Assembly (NCBI RefSeq): GCF_034048115.1
Contig: NZ_CP139145.1
Location: 2,170,001-2,234,000 of the forward strand
Direction: 5' to 3'
Source of the DNA: Pseudarthrobacter sp. IC2-21
Lineage (GTDB): Bacteria > Actinomycetota > Actinomycetes > Actinomycetales > Micrococcaceae
DNA: 64,000 nt
Made by a program: the position numbers and the translations under genes. Numbering within the stretch: the stretch's first letter is position 1; the number at the start of each line of letters is the position of its first letter. The notes under the pieces are model-generated. The model was not told where the DNA came from, searched no databases, and saw nothing but the letters and a program-made list of their open reading frames with translations. Positions 1 through 8,920 of the stretch are shown in pieces.

Positions 1-746
1 GCTGCGGTGACGATGATGGGAACAACCCTGGCCATGATTCCGCCCAGGGCTCCACCCACCAGCGGTCCAACGACGGGAATCCACGAGTAGGCCCAGTCGC
101 TGCTTCCTTTGCCCTTGATGGGCAGCAGGGCATGGGCGATGCGCGGACCGAGGTCACGGGCGGGGTTGATGGCGTAGCCGGTGGGACCGCCCAGGGAAAC
201 GCCGATGCCAACCACCAGCAGGGCTACTGCCAGGGGGCCCAGCCCTGAGGGGGTGCCGCCCAGGGTCAGGATGACGAAGACCAGGACGAAGGTGCCGATG
301 ATCTCGGTGATCAGGTTCCACGGGTTGGAGCGGATGGCCGGGCCGGTGGAGAATACGCCGAGTTTGGAGGCCTGGGCAGGCTCGTCATCGAAGTGCTGCT
401 TGTAGGCGAGCCAGCAGACAACTGCGCCGAGGAAGGCGCCCAGCAGTTCGGCGCCGAAGTAGGTCAGGGTGGATGCCACATCCACCTTGACGCCGGGGGC
501 GTATTCGGCTTTGCCGTTCACCAGCAGGCCCAGTGTTACGGCGGGATTGAGGTGGGCACCGGACTTTGCGGCAACAAATACGCCCGAGAAGACGGCGATG
601 CCCCACCCCCACGTGACCATCAGGAACCCGCCGCTGTTACCTTTCGTGCCCCTCAGGGCCACGTTGGCCACGACACCGCAACCGAGCAGGGTGAGCATCG
701 CGGTTCCGAAGACTTCGGAGAGAAAAACTATTCCAAGAGACATCAT
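1..746 (-). CDS. glpF: Glycerol uptake facilitator (aquaglyceroporin), partial at the left edge
   Basis: The translated frame stays open from tandem ATG codons at 744-746 and 741-743 to the window edge, so the C-terminus is missing (about 248 residues seen). Both half-helix motifs of the MIP family are visible: HLNPAVTLG, and YAINPARDLGPR near the cut end. The Asp after the second NPA is typical of glycerol-conducting rather than water-only channels. Hydrophobic segments alternate through the whole frame. An AAGGAG ribosome site lies 3 bases before the first ATG and 6 before the second, so the second may be the real start. The protein should let glycerol diffuse through the cytoplasmic membrane. 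It lies downstream of glpD on the same strand, and a glycerol kinase gene may follow beyond the edge. Family call is firm; exact substrate range is inferred. Confidence 0.93.
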   Translation of the reverse strand, partial: MMSLGIVFLSEVFGTAMLTLLGCGVVANVALRGTKGNSGGFLMVTWGWGIAVFSGVFVAAKSGAHLNPAVTLGLLVNGKAEYAPGVKVDVASTLTYFGAELLGAFLGAVVCWLAYKQHFDDEPAQASKLGVFSTGPAIRSNPWNLITEIIGTFVLVFVILTLGGTPSGLGPLAVALLVVGIGVSLGGPTGYAINPARDLGPRIAHALLPIKGKGSSDWAYSWIPVVGPLVGGALGGIMARVVPIIVTA

Positions 747-769
747 TGACTCCTTATTTTTGTTATCGG

Positions 770-820
770 TCCTCGCGGGTTGAGGGACCGTGGAGCCGGA
801 GCGCGTTTGACGCTCCGGCT
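770..820 (-). terminator. Hairpins between glpD and glpF
   Basis: A 10-bp perfect stem (AGCCGGAGCG at 794-803 pairing with CGCTCCGGCT at 811-820, 7-base loop) lies between glpD and glpF, and a weaker 6-bp stem (CGGTCC/GGACCG) follows nearer glpF. No U-run follows on the minus strand, so this looks more like an attenuating or RNA-stabilising hairpin within a glpD-glpF transcript than a full terminator. Confidence 0.4.
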
Positions 821-833
821 GCAGCGTGGCCGG

Positions 834-2642
834 CTAGGCGACCAGGCTGTGGACCTGCACGCGGTGCAACCGCCCCAGTACCTCCTCGGCGTCGTGGATC
901 TCTTGGGCCTGTGCTGCGGCGTCCCAGCCCAGCGGACCGGCAAGCACCTCAGTCACCTCGTTGAGCAGCTCGCCCGTGACCAGACCCCGGAAAGCGAGGG
1001 AGGTCCGGCGGATGAGCACATCGGCGAGGTGTCCAACCTGTTCATGGCGGGCCATGTATTCAAGCTCGCGGACACTGAGCTCACGGGTGGAGCGCAACAA
1101 CTGATCCGGGCCGTCGTCGAGGAAGCTGATGACTTCCTCGGCCCTGGTGCCGTAGCGGGTGAGGAGGAGGGCCGTCCGGTCGGCGCCACGGTCCGCTGAT
1201 ACGTGGGCCTTGATCCAGGACTGCACGCCGGCCTCGTTCGCCGGGAAACCGGCGCCACCGCCAATGGCCATTGTTGCCGTGGAGACCTTGCGCTCCATGC
1301 CCAGTTCGGAGAGGACATCATTGGCCAGGTGTTCGGCCAGCGCCCGGAATGTTGTCCACTTGCCGCCCACCAGGCTGAAGACCACGGAGCCGGTGCCGCC
1401 AGCCCGGCGTTCAATCCGGTAGTCGCGGGAAACGAATCCCGGCTGGGTTTCGTCGTGGCGGGGCAAAGGCCGTACGCCGGAGAACGTATAGACGATCTGC
1501 CCGCGGTCCACGGGGATGTCAGGGAAGACATGCCCGATCAGCTCCAGGAAGTAATCGATCTCTCCGTCCGTGCACACCGCGTCCTGGCTGATATCGGCGT
1601 CGACGTCGGTGGTGCCCACCAGCACCCTGTCCCCCATGGGGTAGATCAGGACGATCCGGCCGTCGGTGTGTTCGAAGAAGATTTCGCGGCCGTTGCAGGC
1701 CTCGAGCAGCTGCGGGTGGTCAAGGACGATGTGCGATCCCTTGGTGCCGCCCATAAAGCGGGACGCCGCGCCCATTGCCTCGTTGGTCAGGTCAACCCAG
1801 GCCCCCGTGGTGTTCACAATGATGTCGGCGGTGAAGTCAAAAAGCTCCCCGGTCAGTTCGTCGCGCAACTGAACAGTGCTGCCGGACGAGTTGCGGTTCC
1901 CGGCCGGCGCCGCGGGTCCCATCGACTGGAGCGAGACGTAGTTGCTGGCCCTGGCCGTGCTTCCTGCCGTTCCCGCGTTCACTTGCCCGGCCTTTTCACC
2001 GTCCTGGAGCACGTCCAGGGTCAGGCGTTCGGGGTTGTGCACGGAAGCGTCGAAGTAGGTGGCGGCATATTTGATGCCGGGATGCAGGCGGGGAAGTTCC
2101 GCCAGCGCCCGCTTGCGGCCCCGGAACTGGTGGCGGGGAACGGTACCGCCGTCGCGGGAGAACGAGTCGTACATGCTCAGGCCGAGCTTGATCAGGAAGG
2201 CGCCGCGTTCTTTGGGCTTGCCCTGCTGCTTGTGGGTCAGGAACCGGAGGGGTGCGGACAGCACGCCGGAGAAGGTGCTGAAGATGGGGATGGTGGTCTG
2301 AAGCGGTTTGACGTAGTGGGGGGCGATCCGCAGCAGCCGGTTGCGCTCCACCACGGACTCCCTGACCAGCCGGAACTCGCCGTTTTCGAGGTAGCGGATG
2401 CCGCCGTGGATCATGTGTGAGGATGCCCCGCTGGCGCCCTGGCAGTAGTCGCCGCGTTCCACGAGCGCCACATCCACACCCTGGAGTGCGAGATCCCGGA
2501 ACGTGCCCACACCATTGATTCCGCCGCCGATGATCAGCACCTTGGCCTGTGGCCGCTCCCGCAGGGCCGCGGCGGCGGTACGTGGCAACGTGGGCTTCGC
2601 AGGCGTAGTGCGAGGATGGCCAGATGAGTCCTTGAGTCCCAA
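834..2642 (-). CDS. glpD: Glycerol-3-phosphate dehydrogenase, FAD-dependent (602 aa)
   Basis: The enzyme oxidises sn-glycerol 3-phosphate to dihydroxyacetone phosphate at the membrane, passing electrons to quinone. The FAD-binding fold opens with VLIIGGGINGVG at residues 35-46, and GASGASSHMIHGGIRYLE follows, a GlpD hallmark. Later stretches such as LVGTTDVDAD and FSGVRPL also fit, and a DAO C-terminal domain makes up the last third. Length is normal for the family (500-600 aa), with about 30 extra N-terminal residues. The start is a TTG, chosen because AAGGAG sits six bases upstream. The gene is divergent from a SorC-family regulator and is followed by glpF, so the block is a glycerol-utilisation unit. 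Confidence 0.95.
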   Translation of the reverse strand: MGLKDSSGHPRTTPAKPTLPRTAAAALRERPQAKVLIIGGGINGVGTFRDLALQGVDVALVERGDYCQGASGASSHMIHGGIRYLENGEFRLVRESVVERNRLLRIAPHYVKPLQTTIPIFSTFSGVLSAPLRFLTHKQQGKPKERGAFLIKLGLSMYDSFSRDGGTVPRHQFRGRKRALAELPRLHPGIKYAATYFDASVHNPERLTLDVLQDGEKAGQVNAGTAGSTARASNYVSLQSMGPAAPAGNRNSSGSTVQLRDELTGELFDFTADIIVNTTGAWVDLTNEAMGAASRFMGGTKGSHIVLDHPQLLEACNGREIFFEHTDGRIVLIYPMGDRVLVGTTDVDADISQDAVCTDGEIDYFLELIGHVFPDIPVDRGQIVYTFSGVRPLPRHDETQPGFVSRDYRIERRAGGTGSVVFSLVGGKWTTFRALAEHLANDVLSELGMERKVSTATMAIGGGAGFPANEAGVQSWIKAHVSADRGADRTALLLTRYGTRAEEVISFLDDGPDQLLRSTRELSVRELEYMARHEQVGHLADVLIRRTSLAFRGLVTGELLNEVTEVLAGPLGWDAAAQAQEIHDAEEVLGRLHRVQVHSLVA

Positions 2643-2740
2643 AAACTGCTCCTTGGGTTTAGTCCATGGGGCTACCTTCGCAGGTCAGCCGCCCTTCTTC
2701 AACTATTCTTTGGACTTATGGAAAAACCAGTCAAGCTCTA

Positions 2741-2754
2741 TGCACAAACGTGCA
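2741..2754. promoter_or_regulatory. Palindrome in the glpD / regulator divergent region
   Basis: TGCAC-AAAC-GTGCA is a perfect inverted repeat 14 bases before the regulator start and about 100 bases upstream of glpD. A TTGACT hexamer that could serve as the glpD -35 lies beside it on the minus strand. Its place between a SorC-type regulator and its likely target makes it a candidate operator. Binding is inferred only. Confidence 0.35.
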
Positions 2755-2767
2755 GAATGGATGCCGA

Positions 2768-3742
2768 ATGATGCACTCCCGCCACTCAGACGCTCTCCGG
2801 GCTGCACAGATGTATTACCTCCAGGACCTGACCATGGACGCGATCGCCCGCGAACTCCGGACGTCACGGTCCACGGTGTCGAGGCTTCTTTCGGCAGCCA
2901 GGGACACAGGTCTGGTCCAAATCCAGATCCGCAACCCGCTGGACACGGGCCCGGAGCTTGAAAGCCTGATCCGGCGGGAGTACAACGTGGACGTTCACGT
3001 CGTTCCGGTCCTCGAGTCGCTTAACGAGGCTGAAACCCTTGACCGCGTCGCCCTGCAGGCGGCACGTACCATCGGGCCCCTGGTGGATTCCAACGCCATC
3101 CTGGGCGTCGCCTGGGGCTCCACGCTCAGCGCCGTCAGCAGGCACCTGACGCGCAAGATCACCCACGACACGGTGGTGGTCCAACTCAACGGCGCCGGGA
3201 ACATGCACACCACCGGCATCACCTATGCGAGCGACATCATGCGCCGTTTCGGCAGCGCCTACGGTGCCCGGGTGGAGCAGTTCCCGGTGCCCGCGTTCTT
3301 TGACCACGCATCCACCAAGGCGGCCATGTGGAATGAGCGCAGCGTGCAGCGCATCCTGGATCTGCAGGCCAGGATGAGCATCGCCATTTTCGGGGTCGGA
3401 TCCGTCGAAGCGGACTATCCGAGCCACGTTTATGCCGGCGGCTACCTGGACGAGACCGATCTTCGGATGCTTGCCCGCTCCGATGTGGTGGGTGACGTCG
3501 CCACCGTCTTTTTCCGCCGGGACGGATCCTCGGACGGCATTGTCCTGAACGAACGTTCCACCGGCCCGGCGCTCTCGCAGTTGCGACAGGTCCGCCGCCG
3601 GATCTGCGTGGTGTCCGGCGCGTCCAAGATCAACGGCCTGCGCGGCGCGCTCACCGCGGGCCTCGCCACCGACCTGATCCTTGATGAAGCCACCGCGCGC
3701 CGTCTGGTGGGCTTTGAAGGTGTGGCCCCGGCCAATGGGTAA
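2768..3742 (+). CDS. SorC/DeoR-type sugar-binding transcriptional regulator (324 aa)
   Basis: The N-terminus carries a helix-turn-helix (MDAIARELRTSRSTVSRLL, about residues 23-42) followed by a large sugar-binding domain of the SorC family, with the conserved LGVAWGSTLSAVSRHL block near residue 120. Such proteins bind a phosphorylated sugar or polyol and control the neighbouring catabolic genes, here probably glpD-glpF. Two ATGs in a row (2768, 2771) begin the conserved region. The reading frame is open further upstream, but the extension would run through the divergent promoter region and matches nothing recognisable. No clear ribosome site precedes the ATGs. The inducer is not known; glycerol 3-phosphate is a guess from context. 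Confidence 0.85.
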   Translation: MMHSRHSDALRAAQMYYLQDLTMDAIARELRTSRSTVSRLLSAARDTGLVQIQIRNPLDTGPELESLIRREYNVDVHVVPVLESLNEAETLDRVALQAARTIGPLVDSNAILGVAWGSTLSAVSRHLTRKITHDTVVVQLNGAGNMHTTGITYASDIMRRFGSAYGARVEQFPVPAFFDHASTKAAMWNERSVQRILDLQARMSIAIFGVGSVEADYPSHVYAGGYLDETDLRMLARSDVVGDVATVFFRRDGSSDGIVLNERSTGPALSQLRQVRRRICVVSGASKINGLRGALTAGLATDLILDEATARRLVGFEGVAPANG

Positions 3743-3752
3743 AGTCAGTCCT

Positions 3753-4622
3753 ATGAAACCTTCTCCCCGGCTTAGTCTCAACAACGGTGTGCTGATCGAC
3801 CAGTTGGGGTTTGGGCTCTACAAGGTTCCGGTGGCGGAGGCTTCATCCTTGGTGGCCATGGCCCTGGGCACCGGTTACCGGCACTTCGACACCGCCGCCA
3901 TGTACGGCAACGAAACCGGCGTGGCCCGGGCCCTTGGTGCGGCCGTTGATTCCGACGCCGGGAGCGGCGGTTCCGGCGAATCCTCGCCGGGGCTCCGGCG
4001 TGAGGACGTCTTCGTCACCACGAAGGTCTGGAACGACGATCAGGGTTATGACAAAACGCTGCGGGCGTTCGATACCTCCATGGTCAACCTCGGCCTCGAC
4101 TACGTGGACATGTACCTGATCCACTGGCCCTGTGCCCGGCGGGGTCTCTTCGCCGAAACGTACCGCGCCCTGGAGATCCTTTACCGCGAGGGGAAAGTGC
4201 GCGCCATCGGTGTCTGCAACTTCCAGCCGGCCCACCTGGACCGCCTGTTGGAAACCGCGGAAGTGGTGCCGGCGGTAAACCAGATCGAACTGCACCCTTG
4301 GCTGCAGCAGGCGGAGCTCAGGGAAAAGCACCGGGGCCTGGGAATCCTGACCGAGGCCTGGAGCCCGCTGGGCCGCGGCCACGTGCTGGCGGATCCCGTG
4401 GTGCTTGCCCTGGCAGCCGAACACCGGCGGACAGCCGCGCAGATCATCCTGCGGTGGCATATCCAGCTGGGTAACATCGCCATTCCCAAGGCAAGTTCCG
4501 AGGCGCGCATCCGGGAGAACCTGGACGTGTTCGGCTTTGCCCTGTCGGATCGCGACATGGCGGCCCTTGCGGAGCTTGAGCGCGGGCAGCGCACCGGCTC
4601 CCACCCGGACAACGTCAACTAG
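3753..4622 (+). CDS. Aldo/keto reductase (289 aa)
   Basis: This is an NADPH-dependent aldo/keto reductase of the 2,5-diketo-gluconate reductase type. The catalytic tetrad is complete: Asp and Tyr in HFDTAAMYGNE, Lys in VTTKVW and His in YLIHWP. The C-terminal cofactor-binding block IAIPKASSEARIRENLDVF is typical. A short Gly/Ser-rich insertion (about residues 67-78) lies between the Tyr and Lys motifs. The start at 3753 opens the conserved strand. An in-frame ATG at 3735 overlaps the end of the regulator gene by eight bases and cannot be excluded. The substrate is unknown. It is the first of three closely packed plus-strand genes. Confidence 0.9.
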   Translation: MKPSPRLSLNNGVLIDQLGFGLYKVPVAEASSLVAMALGTGYRHFDTAAMYGNETGVARALGAAVDSDAGSGGSGESSPGLRREDVFVTTKVWNDDQGYDKTLRAFDTSMVNLGLDYVDMYLIHWPCARRGLFAETYRALEILYREGKVRAIGVCNFQPAHLDRLLETAEVVPAVNQIELHPWLQQAELREKHRGLGILTEAWSPLGRGHVLADPVVLALAAEHRRTAAQIILRWHIQLGNIAIPKASSEARIRENLDVFGFALSDRDMAALAELERGQRTGSHPDNVN

Positions 4623-4633
4623 GACGGGGAATC

Positions 4634-5563
4634 GTGAAGACCGCTGCCCGCCAGCCATCCGCCGCGCCGGCCTACTTCAGCACCGGGCTGGCCGCCCGCA
4701 CCCATGCCGCGCACATCGAACTCGATGGCAGCCGCGTCGCGTACTGGACCTATGAACCGGTCCGGGTCACTGCCGAAACCCGCACCATCCTGGTCATCCA
4801 CGGGTTCCGCGGCGACCACCATGGCCTGCTCCGCGTGGCCGATCAGCTGCCGGAAATGCGGATCATCATGCCGGACCTGCCCGGTTTCGGCAGCTCAGCC
4901 GCGTTCGCGGCGGGACAGCATTCGGTGTCCCAGTACGGCGACTTCATCAGCTCCTTCATGGCGGCGCTCGGCCTGGGCCCGGACACCGTGCTGCTGGGCC
5001 ACTCCTTCGGCTCCATCATCGCGTCCCACTTTGTGGCCGCGCATCCCGGGACGGTCACCCCGCTGATCCTCATCAATCCCATCGCCGCGCCCGCCCTGGA
5101 AGGCCCCAAGGGCCTCATGACCAAATTGGCCGTGCTCTATTACCGGCTCGCGGCACGCCTCCCCCGCACCCTGGGCCTGGCGCTGCTGCGGAGCCCGCTG
5201 ATTGTCCGGGTCATGAGCGAGACCATGGCCAAGACGGCCGACAAGGACCTGCGCCGGTTCATCCATGGCCAGCATCACGCCTACTTCAGCAGCTTCGCGG
5301 ACCGGGAAAGCCTCCTCCAGGCATTCACCGCATCCGTGAGCGCGCACGTGGCGGAGGTTGCTGAGAAGCTCACCCTGCCGGTGCTGCTCGTGGCCGGCGA
5401 GAAGGACGAAATCGCCACGCTGCCGGACCAGCACGTCCTCGCCGGGCTCCTGCCGGACGGGGAACTCAAAGTCATTGCCGGCGTCGGCCATCTGATCCAT
5501 TACGAAACGCCCGCACCGGCCGCCGGTTTCATTCGCAGCTTCCTTAAGGACCACCCCGCGTGA
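4634..5563 (+). CDS. Alpha/beta hydrolase (309 aa)
   Basis: This is an alpha/beta-hydrolase-fold protein. The oxyanion region LVIHGFRGDHHG, the nucleophile elbow LLGHSFGS (Ser), the acid in LVAGEKDEIA (Asp) and the final His in GVGHLIHYE form a complete triad. The start is a GTG eleven bases after the aldo/keto reductase, with a GGGGA-like site upstream. Its stop codon overlaps the start of the next gene in GTGA, so it is translationally coupled to the glycosyltransferase. The substrate cannot be told. Possible roles are lipid or ester hydrolysis, perhaps linked to envelope glycoconjugates because of the glycosyltransferase neighbour. Confidence 0.88.
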   Translation: MKTAARQPSAAPAYFSTGLAARTHAAHIELDGSRVAYWTYEPVRVTAETRTILVIHGFRGDHHGLLRVADQLPEMRIIMPDLPGFGSSAAFAAGQHSVSQYGDFISSFMAALGLGPDTVLLGHSFGSIIASHFVAAHPGTVTPLILINPIAAPALEGPKGLMTKLAVLYYRLAARLPRTLGLALLRSPLIVRVMSETMAKTADKDLRRFIHGQHHAYFSSFADRESLLQAFTASVSAHVAEVAEKLTLPVLLVAGEKDEIATLPDQHVLAGLLPDGELKVIAGVGHLIHYETPAPAAGFIRSFLKDHPA

Positions 5564-6651
5564 AGATTCTCATCGATGCCCGGTTCACCCGACACGACCA
5601 CCACGACGGGATCAGTCGCTACGGGGCAAGCCTGATCGCAGCGACGGCCAGGATCGCCGACGTCTCCATGCTGATCAGTGATCCCCGTCAGCTCGCCCTG
5701 CTCCCGGACGTTCCCTACACGCTGATCAACAGCCCGCTCTCCCCCGCGGAGCTGTTTGTGGCGCGCAAAATCAATCCGTTAGGGGCGGACGTGGTGGTCT
5801 GTCCCATGCAGACCATGGGCAGCTGGGGGCGCGACTACGGCCTGGTCCTGACCCTCCACGACCTCATCTATTACGAGCACCCCGCCCCGCCGGGATTCCT
5901 GCCCGCGCCGGTGCGCATCCTCTGGCGCCTCTACCACAAAGCCTTCTGGCCCCAGCGACTCCTCCTGAACCGCGCGGACGTCGTGGCCACCATCAGCAGG
6001 ACCACTGAAGCGCTGATGGCCAAATACCGGCTGACCAGCCGGCCGGTGCGGATCATCAGCAACGCACCCCAGCCCGCGCAGGAGCCGCGGGACCCGGCCG
6101 CCGGATCCGACCATACCCTGCTCTATATGGGTTCGTTCATGCCCTACAAAAACGTGGAAACCCTGATTGCCGGGATGTCCGCGCTGCCCGACTTCACGCT
6201 GCATCTGCTCAGCCGGATCACACCGGAACGGCGCGCCGATCTTGAGCGCATGGTCCCTGCCGGCGCCAAGGTGGTCTTCCACAACGGCGTCACCGACGAC
6301 GAATACACGGACCTGCTCAAACGCACCACCGCTTTGGTCAGCCTCTCCCGTGCCGAAGGCTACGGGCTGCCGCTGGTGGAAGCCATGTCACTGGGCACGC
6401 CGGTGGTTGCCAGCGACATCCCGATTTTCCGGGAGGTGGGCGGCGAGGCTGCCTCGTACGTTGATCCCGGGTCCCCCGCCGACTTCGCCGCTGCCGTGCA
6501 GAAACTCCGGGACCAGCAACACTGGCAGGATGTCTCCCGCCGTTCCGTGGCCCGGGCGGCGGAATTCAGCTGGGACGAATCCGCGCGGGAGCTCGTGGAC
6601 ACCGCCCACGATATCGTGGCCGCCCGGTCCCGCCGGAAGCGCCGCCGCTAA
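5560..6651 (+). CDS. Glycosyltransferase family 4/1-type (363 aa)
   Basis: The protein has a GT-B layout: an N-terminal acceptor domain beginning MKILIDARFTRHDHHDGISRYG and a C-terminal nucleotide-sugar domain. The latter holds YMGSFMPYKNVETLI and the EX7E-type donor site (RAEGYGLPLVEAMSLGTPVV). These features are those of retaining GT4 enzymes that move a hexose or mannose unit onto lipid or polysaccharide. It starts with GTG inside the stop of the hydrolase (GTGA overlap) and ends nine bases before the convergent priA. No signal peptide is seen, so it acts at the cytoplasmic face. The acceptor is unknown. Confidence 0.88.
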   Translation: MKILIDARFTRHDHHDGISRYGASLIAATARIADVSMLISDPRQLALLPDVPYTLINSPLSPAELFVARKINPLGADVVVCPMQTMGSWGRDYGLVLTLHDLIYYEHPAPPGFLPAPVRILWRLYHKAFWPQRLLLNRADVVATISRTTEALMAKYRLTSRPVRIISNAPQPAQEPRDPAAGSDHTLLYMGSFMPYKNVETLIAGMSALPDFTLHLLSRITPERRADLERMVPAGAKVVFHNGVTDDEYTDLLKRTTALVSLSRAEGYGLPLVEAMSLGTPVVASDIPIFREVGGEAASYVDPGSPADFAAAVQKLRDQQHWQDVSRRSVARAAEFSWDESARELVDTAHDIVAARSRRKRRR

Positions 6652-6660
6652 CGGAGACGG

Positions 6661-8832
6661 TTACAGGACGTCAACGCCGTCGAGCCTGACCTGTACGGGC
6701 TCCTCAGTCCGCTTGGCGGCCGCAGCAGCCTTGGTTGACCGCAGCACCCGGGTAACGGCGCCGGCCTGCCCGTATGGGAAGAACAGCAGGGTCCGGACGT
6801 CGTCGCCCTGTTGGGCGGCCGCAGAGCCCGTGAGTATCACAGGGGCGGGACCTGCGGTCCGCAGGTGCACCCCTGACGGCTCCAATTGGTGCTCCACCGC
6901 GGCGGTGAAATGTACGACGGCGGTGCGGGGCCCCGTGACCGAGGCGATCCGGACGGCAGGGGGCAGCTGGAGTTCCATCCGGAGCTCCAGCTCCCGCCGG
7001 GCGTACCCGGCGGGATCCCACCGCAGCAGGGCACCCACCGCCACGCTTTCGGTCGCGGTAATGACCACCAGGCCGCCGTCGGACGCGGGACGCACCAGCG
7101 CGGCGGCGTTGAACCAACGGCGCACGGTGTCCTCCCCGGCCCGCAGGTTTTCCCGGCGCAGCAGCGAGTCGCCATCGAGCAGGAGTGCAGCGGCGTAGCC
7201 GGCCTCGGCAACCGGCTCGGCTCCGATGGTGGCCACCACCAGGGCGTTCGCGGTGCCCACCACGGCCTTGACCTGGTCGCCCGAGGACGTGATGACCGCT
7301 TTACCGGGGAACGCCCGGCCCAGTTCCTCGGCAGTCCGCAGGACTCCGGTGGCACCTTTCCGAAGCTTCCGCCCGGAGCAGTGGACGCACTGCCAGTCCG
7401 GGGCGGGCGTGGAGCACCAGCGGCACTGCGGAATGGCCGAGCTGCCGCTGGCTCCGCCAATGGCCAGGGGTCCCCGGCAGGACTGGCAGCGCGCGGGCTC
7501 CCGGCACGTTTCACAAACCAGTGACGGCGCGTAGCCTGCCCTGGCCACCTGCACCAGCACCGGCCCGCGTTCCAGCCCTTCCTTGGCAGCCCGCCACGCC
7601 GCGCCGGGAAGCCGTGCCACCAGCGCGAGCCGGTCGCGTTCCTGTTCAAAGCTGTCGGCGGTGTTCAGGACGCGCGGAACCGTCCGCCGCACCAGTGCCC
7701 GCTCCGCTTCCACCGGCATGGCCCAGCCCGCCTCCACCAGCCGCTGCAGCTCCGTACTCCTGGCGTGGCCCGCCATCAGGCATGCCGTGCCCTCCTGATC
7801 CGCGCGGAGCAGCAACACCTCACGGGCATGGGCGTACGGGGAGCGCTGTTCGATGTGGAGGTCGTTGCCGTCGTCCCAGCAGGCCACGAGGCCCAGGTCC
7901 TGAACGGGGGCGAAAGCTGCGGACCGTGTGCCGATGGCCACCCGCGCCGATCCGGCCAGGATGCGCAGGAAACTGCGGTAGCGCGGCGTCGGTCCGTCAT
8001 CTGCCGTGAGCCGGGCGATGTCAGGGGCCGGCAGGACGTCCAGCAACGCCTGTTCCAGCTGGTCCAGGTCGCGGTAGTCGGGCACCACGACCAGGGCGCC
8101 GCGGCCGGAGGCACGGACTGCGGCCACCGCCTCGGCGATCAACCGGGGCCACGCCGCCTGGCCGTAGCCCTGCAGCGGGCTGAAGACCGCCCGCGGGCTC
8201 CCGCCCTCCTGCAAGTGGCGCACAAACGCCGGACCGTTGCGGTAACCTGCCCAGCCGCCCTCCCCTGAGGAACCAGGCACAACGCCGGACTCTCCCGGCG
8301 TGGACTGGCCGGTCTTTCCGGCTGTCGGCGTGCCACGCTGCGCCTCAGCCGCTTCCGGGACGGCAGCGGCGAGGAAATCCTTCTCCACGCGTGCCATCCG
8401 CGGCGGGACGGCCACCCGCAGCACATCGTTGACTGTGCCCGCGTACCGGGCGGCGACGGCGTTTACCAGGTCCCGCACCGCGGGTGTGAGGACGGCAACC
8501 GGAGAGATGACTTTCTGCAGCGGCACAAGGGTGTGGCCGGCGTCGGACTCTGTGGTGCGTTCGATGATGAACCCGGTGAGTTCCTGCCCGTTGAAACGGA
8601 CTTTTACCCGGACGCCCGCCTGCGCGGCCTGATCGAGTTCTGCCGGCACGCTGTAGTCGAAAGGCCGGTCCAGGTGCGGCAGGGAAGTCTCCACCTGCAC
8701 CCTGGCTACGGGCAGGTGGGCGGCCAGCGGCGGTCCCGGCGGCCGGGTGGCCGCGGGGAACCCTTGAAGCAGGGACGGCTGGACGGCGCCGGGCACGCCG
8801 TGGCCGATGTGGACCGTCTCAGGTGTTGCCAT
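6661..8832 (-). CDS. priA: PriA-like primosomal protein N', helicase motifs lost (723 aa)
   Basis: The N-terminal 3'-binding domain of PriA (VARVQVETSLPHLDRPFDYSVP) and the eight-Cys zinc region (CETCREPARCQSC, then CRWC and CVHC) are well kept. The ATPase motifs are not: where Walker A should stand the sequence reads SPLQGYGQAAWPRL, and the DEEH box is replaced by CWDDGNDLHIEQ. This degenerate form is known in Actinobacteria, where the protein is annotated as a probable primosomal N' without helicase activity. It probably still recognises forks and loads the replicative helicase. An AAAGGGGG site eight bases before the ATG supports the start. It lies downstream of metK, as in other actinobacteria. 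Confidence 0.9.
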   Translation of the reverse strand: MATPETVHIGHGVPGAVQPSLLQGFPAATRPPGPPLAAHLPVARVQVETSLPHLDRPFDYSVPAELDQAAQAGVRVKVRFNGQELTGFIIERTTESDAGHTLVPLQKVISPVAVLTPAVRDLVNAVAARYAGTVNDVLRVAVPPRMARVEKDFLAAAVPEAAEAQRGTPTAGKTGQSTPGESGVVPGSSGEGGWAGYRNGPAFVRHLQEGGSPRAVFSPLQGYGQAAWPRLIAEAVAAVRASGRGALVVVPDYRDLDQLEQALLDVLPAPDIARLTADDGPTPRYRSFLRILAGSARVAIGTRSAAFAPVQDLGLVACWDDGNDLHIEQRSPYAHAREVLLLRADQEGTACLMAGHARSTELQRLVEAGWAMPVEAERALVRRTVPRVLNTADSFEQERDRLALVARLPGAAWRAAKEGLERGPVLVQVARAGYAPSLVCETCREPARCQSCRGPLAIGGASGSSAIPQCRWCSTPAPDWQCVHCSGRKLRKGATGVLRTAEELGRAFPGKAVITSSGDQVKAVVGTANALVVATIGAEPVAEAGYAAALLLDGDSLLRRENLRAGEDTVRRWFNAAALVRPASDGGLVVITATESVAVGALLRWDPAGYARRELELRMELQLPPAVRIASVTGPRTAVVHFTAAVEHQLEPSGVHLRTAGPAPVILTGSAAAQQGDDVRTLLFFPYGQAGAVTRVLRSTKAAAAAKRTEEPVQVRLDGVDVL

Positions 8833-8920
8833 GTCCGTTACCCCCTTTCACAAACCAGCCAACCACCTGGCCCTGACATTTTCAGCGGGGTCAGATGATT
8901 GGCGGGGCGCTGACGGCAGG

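Noticed and set aside
1203..2420. A 405-codon plus-strand frame opposite glpD
   Set aside because: Antisense shadow with no family features; glpD motifs cover the same bases.
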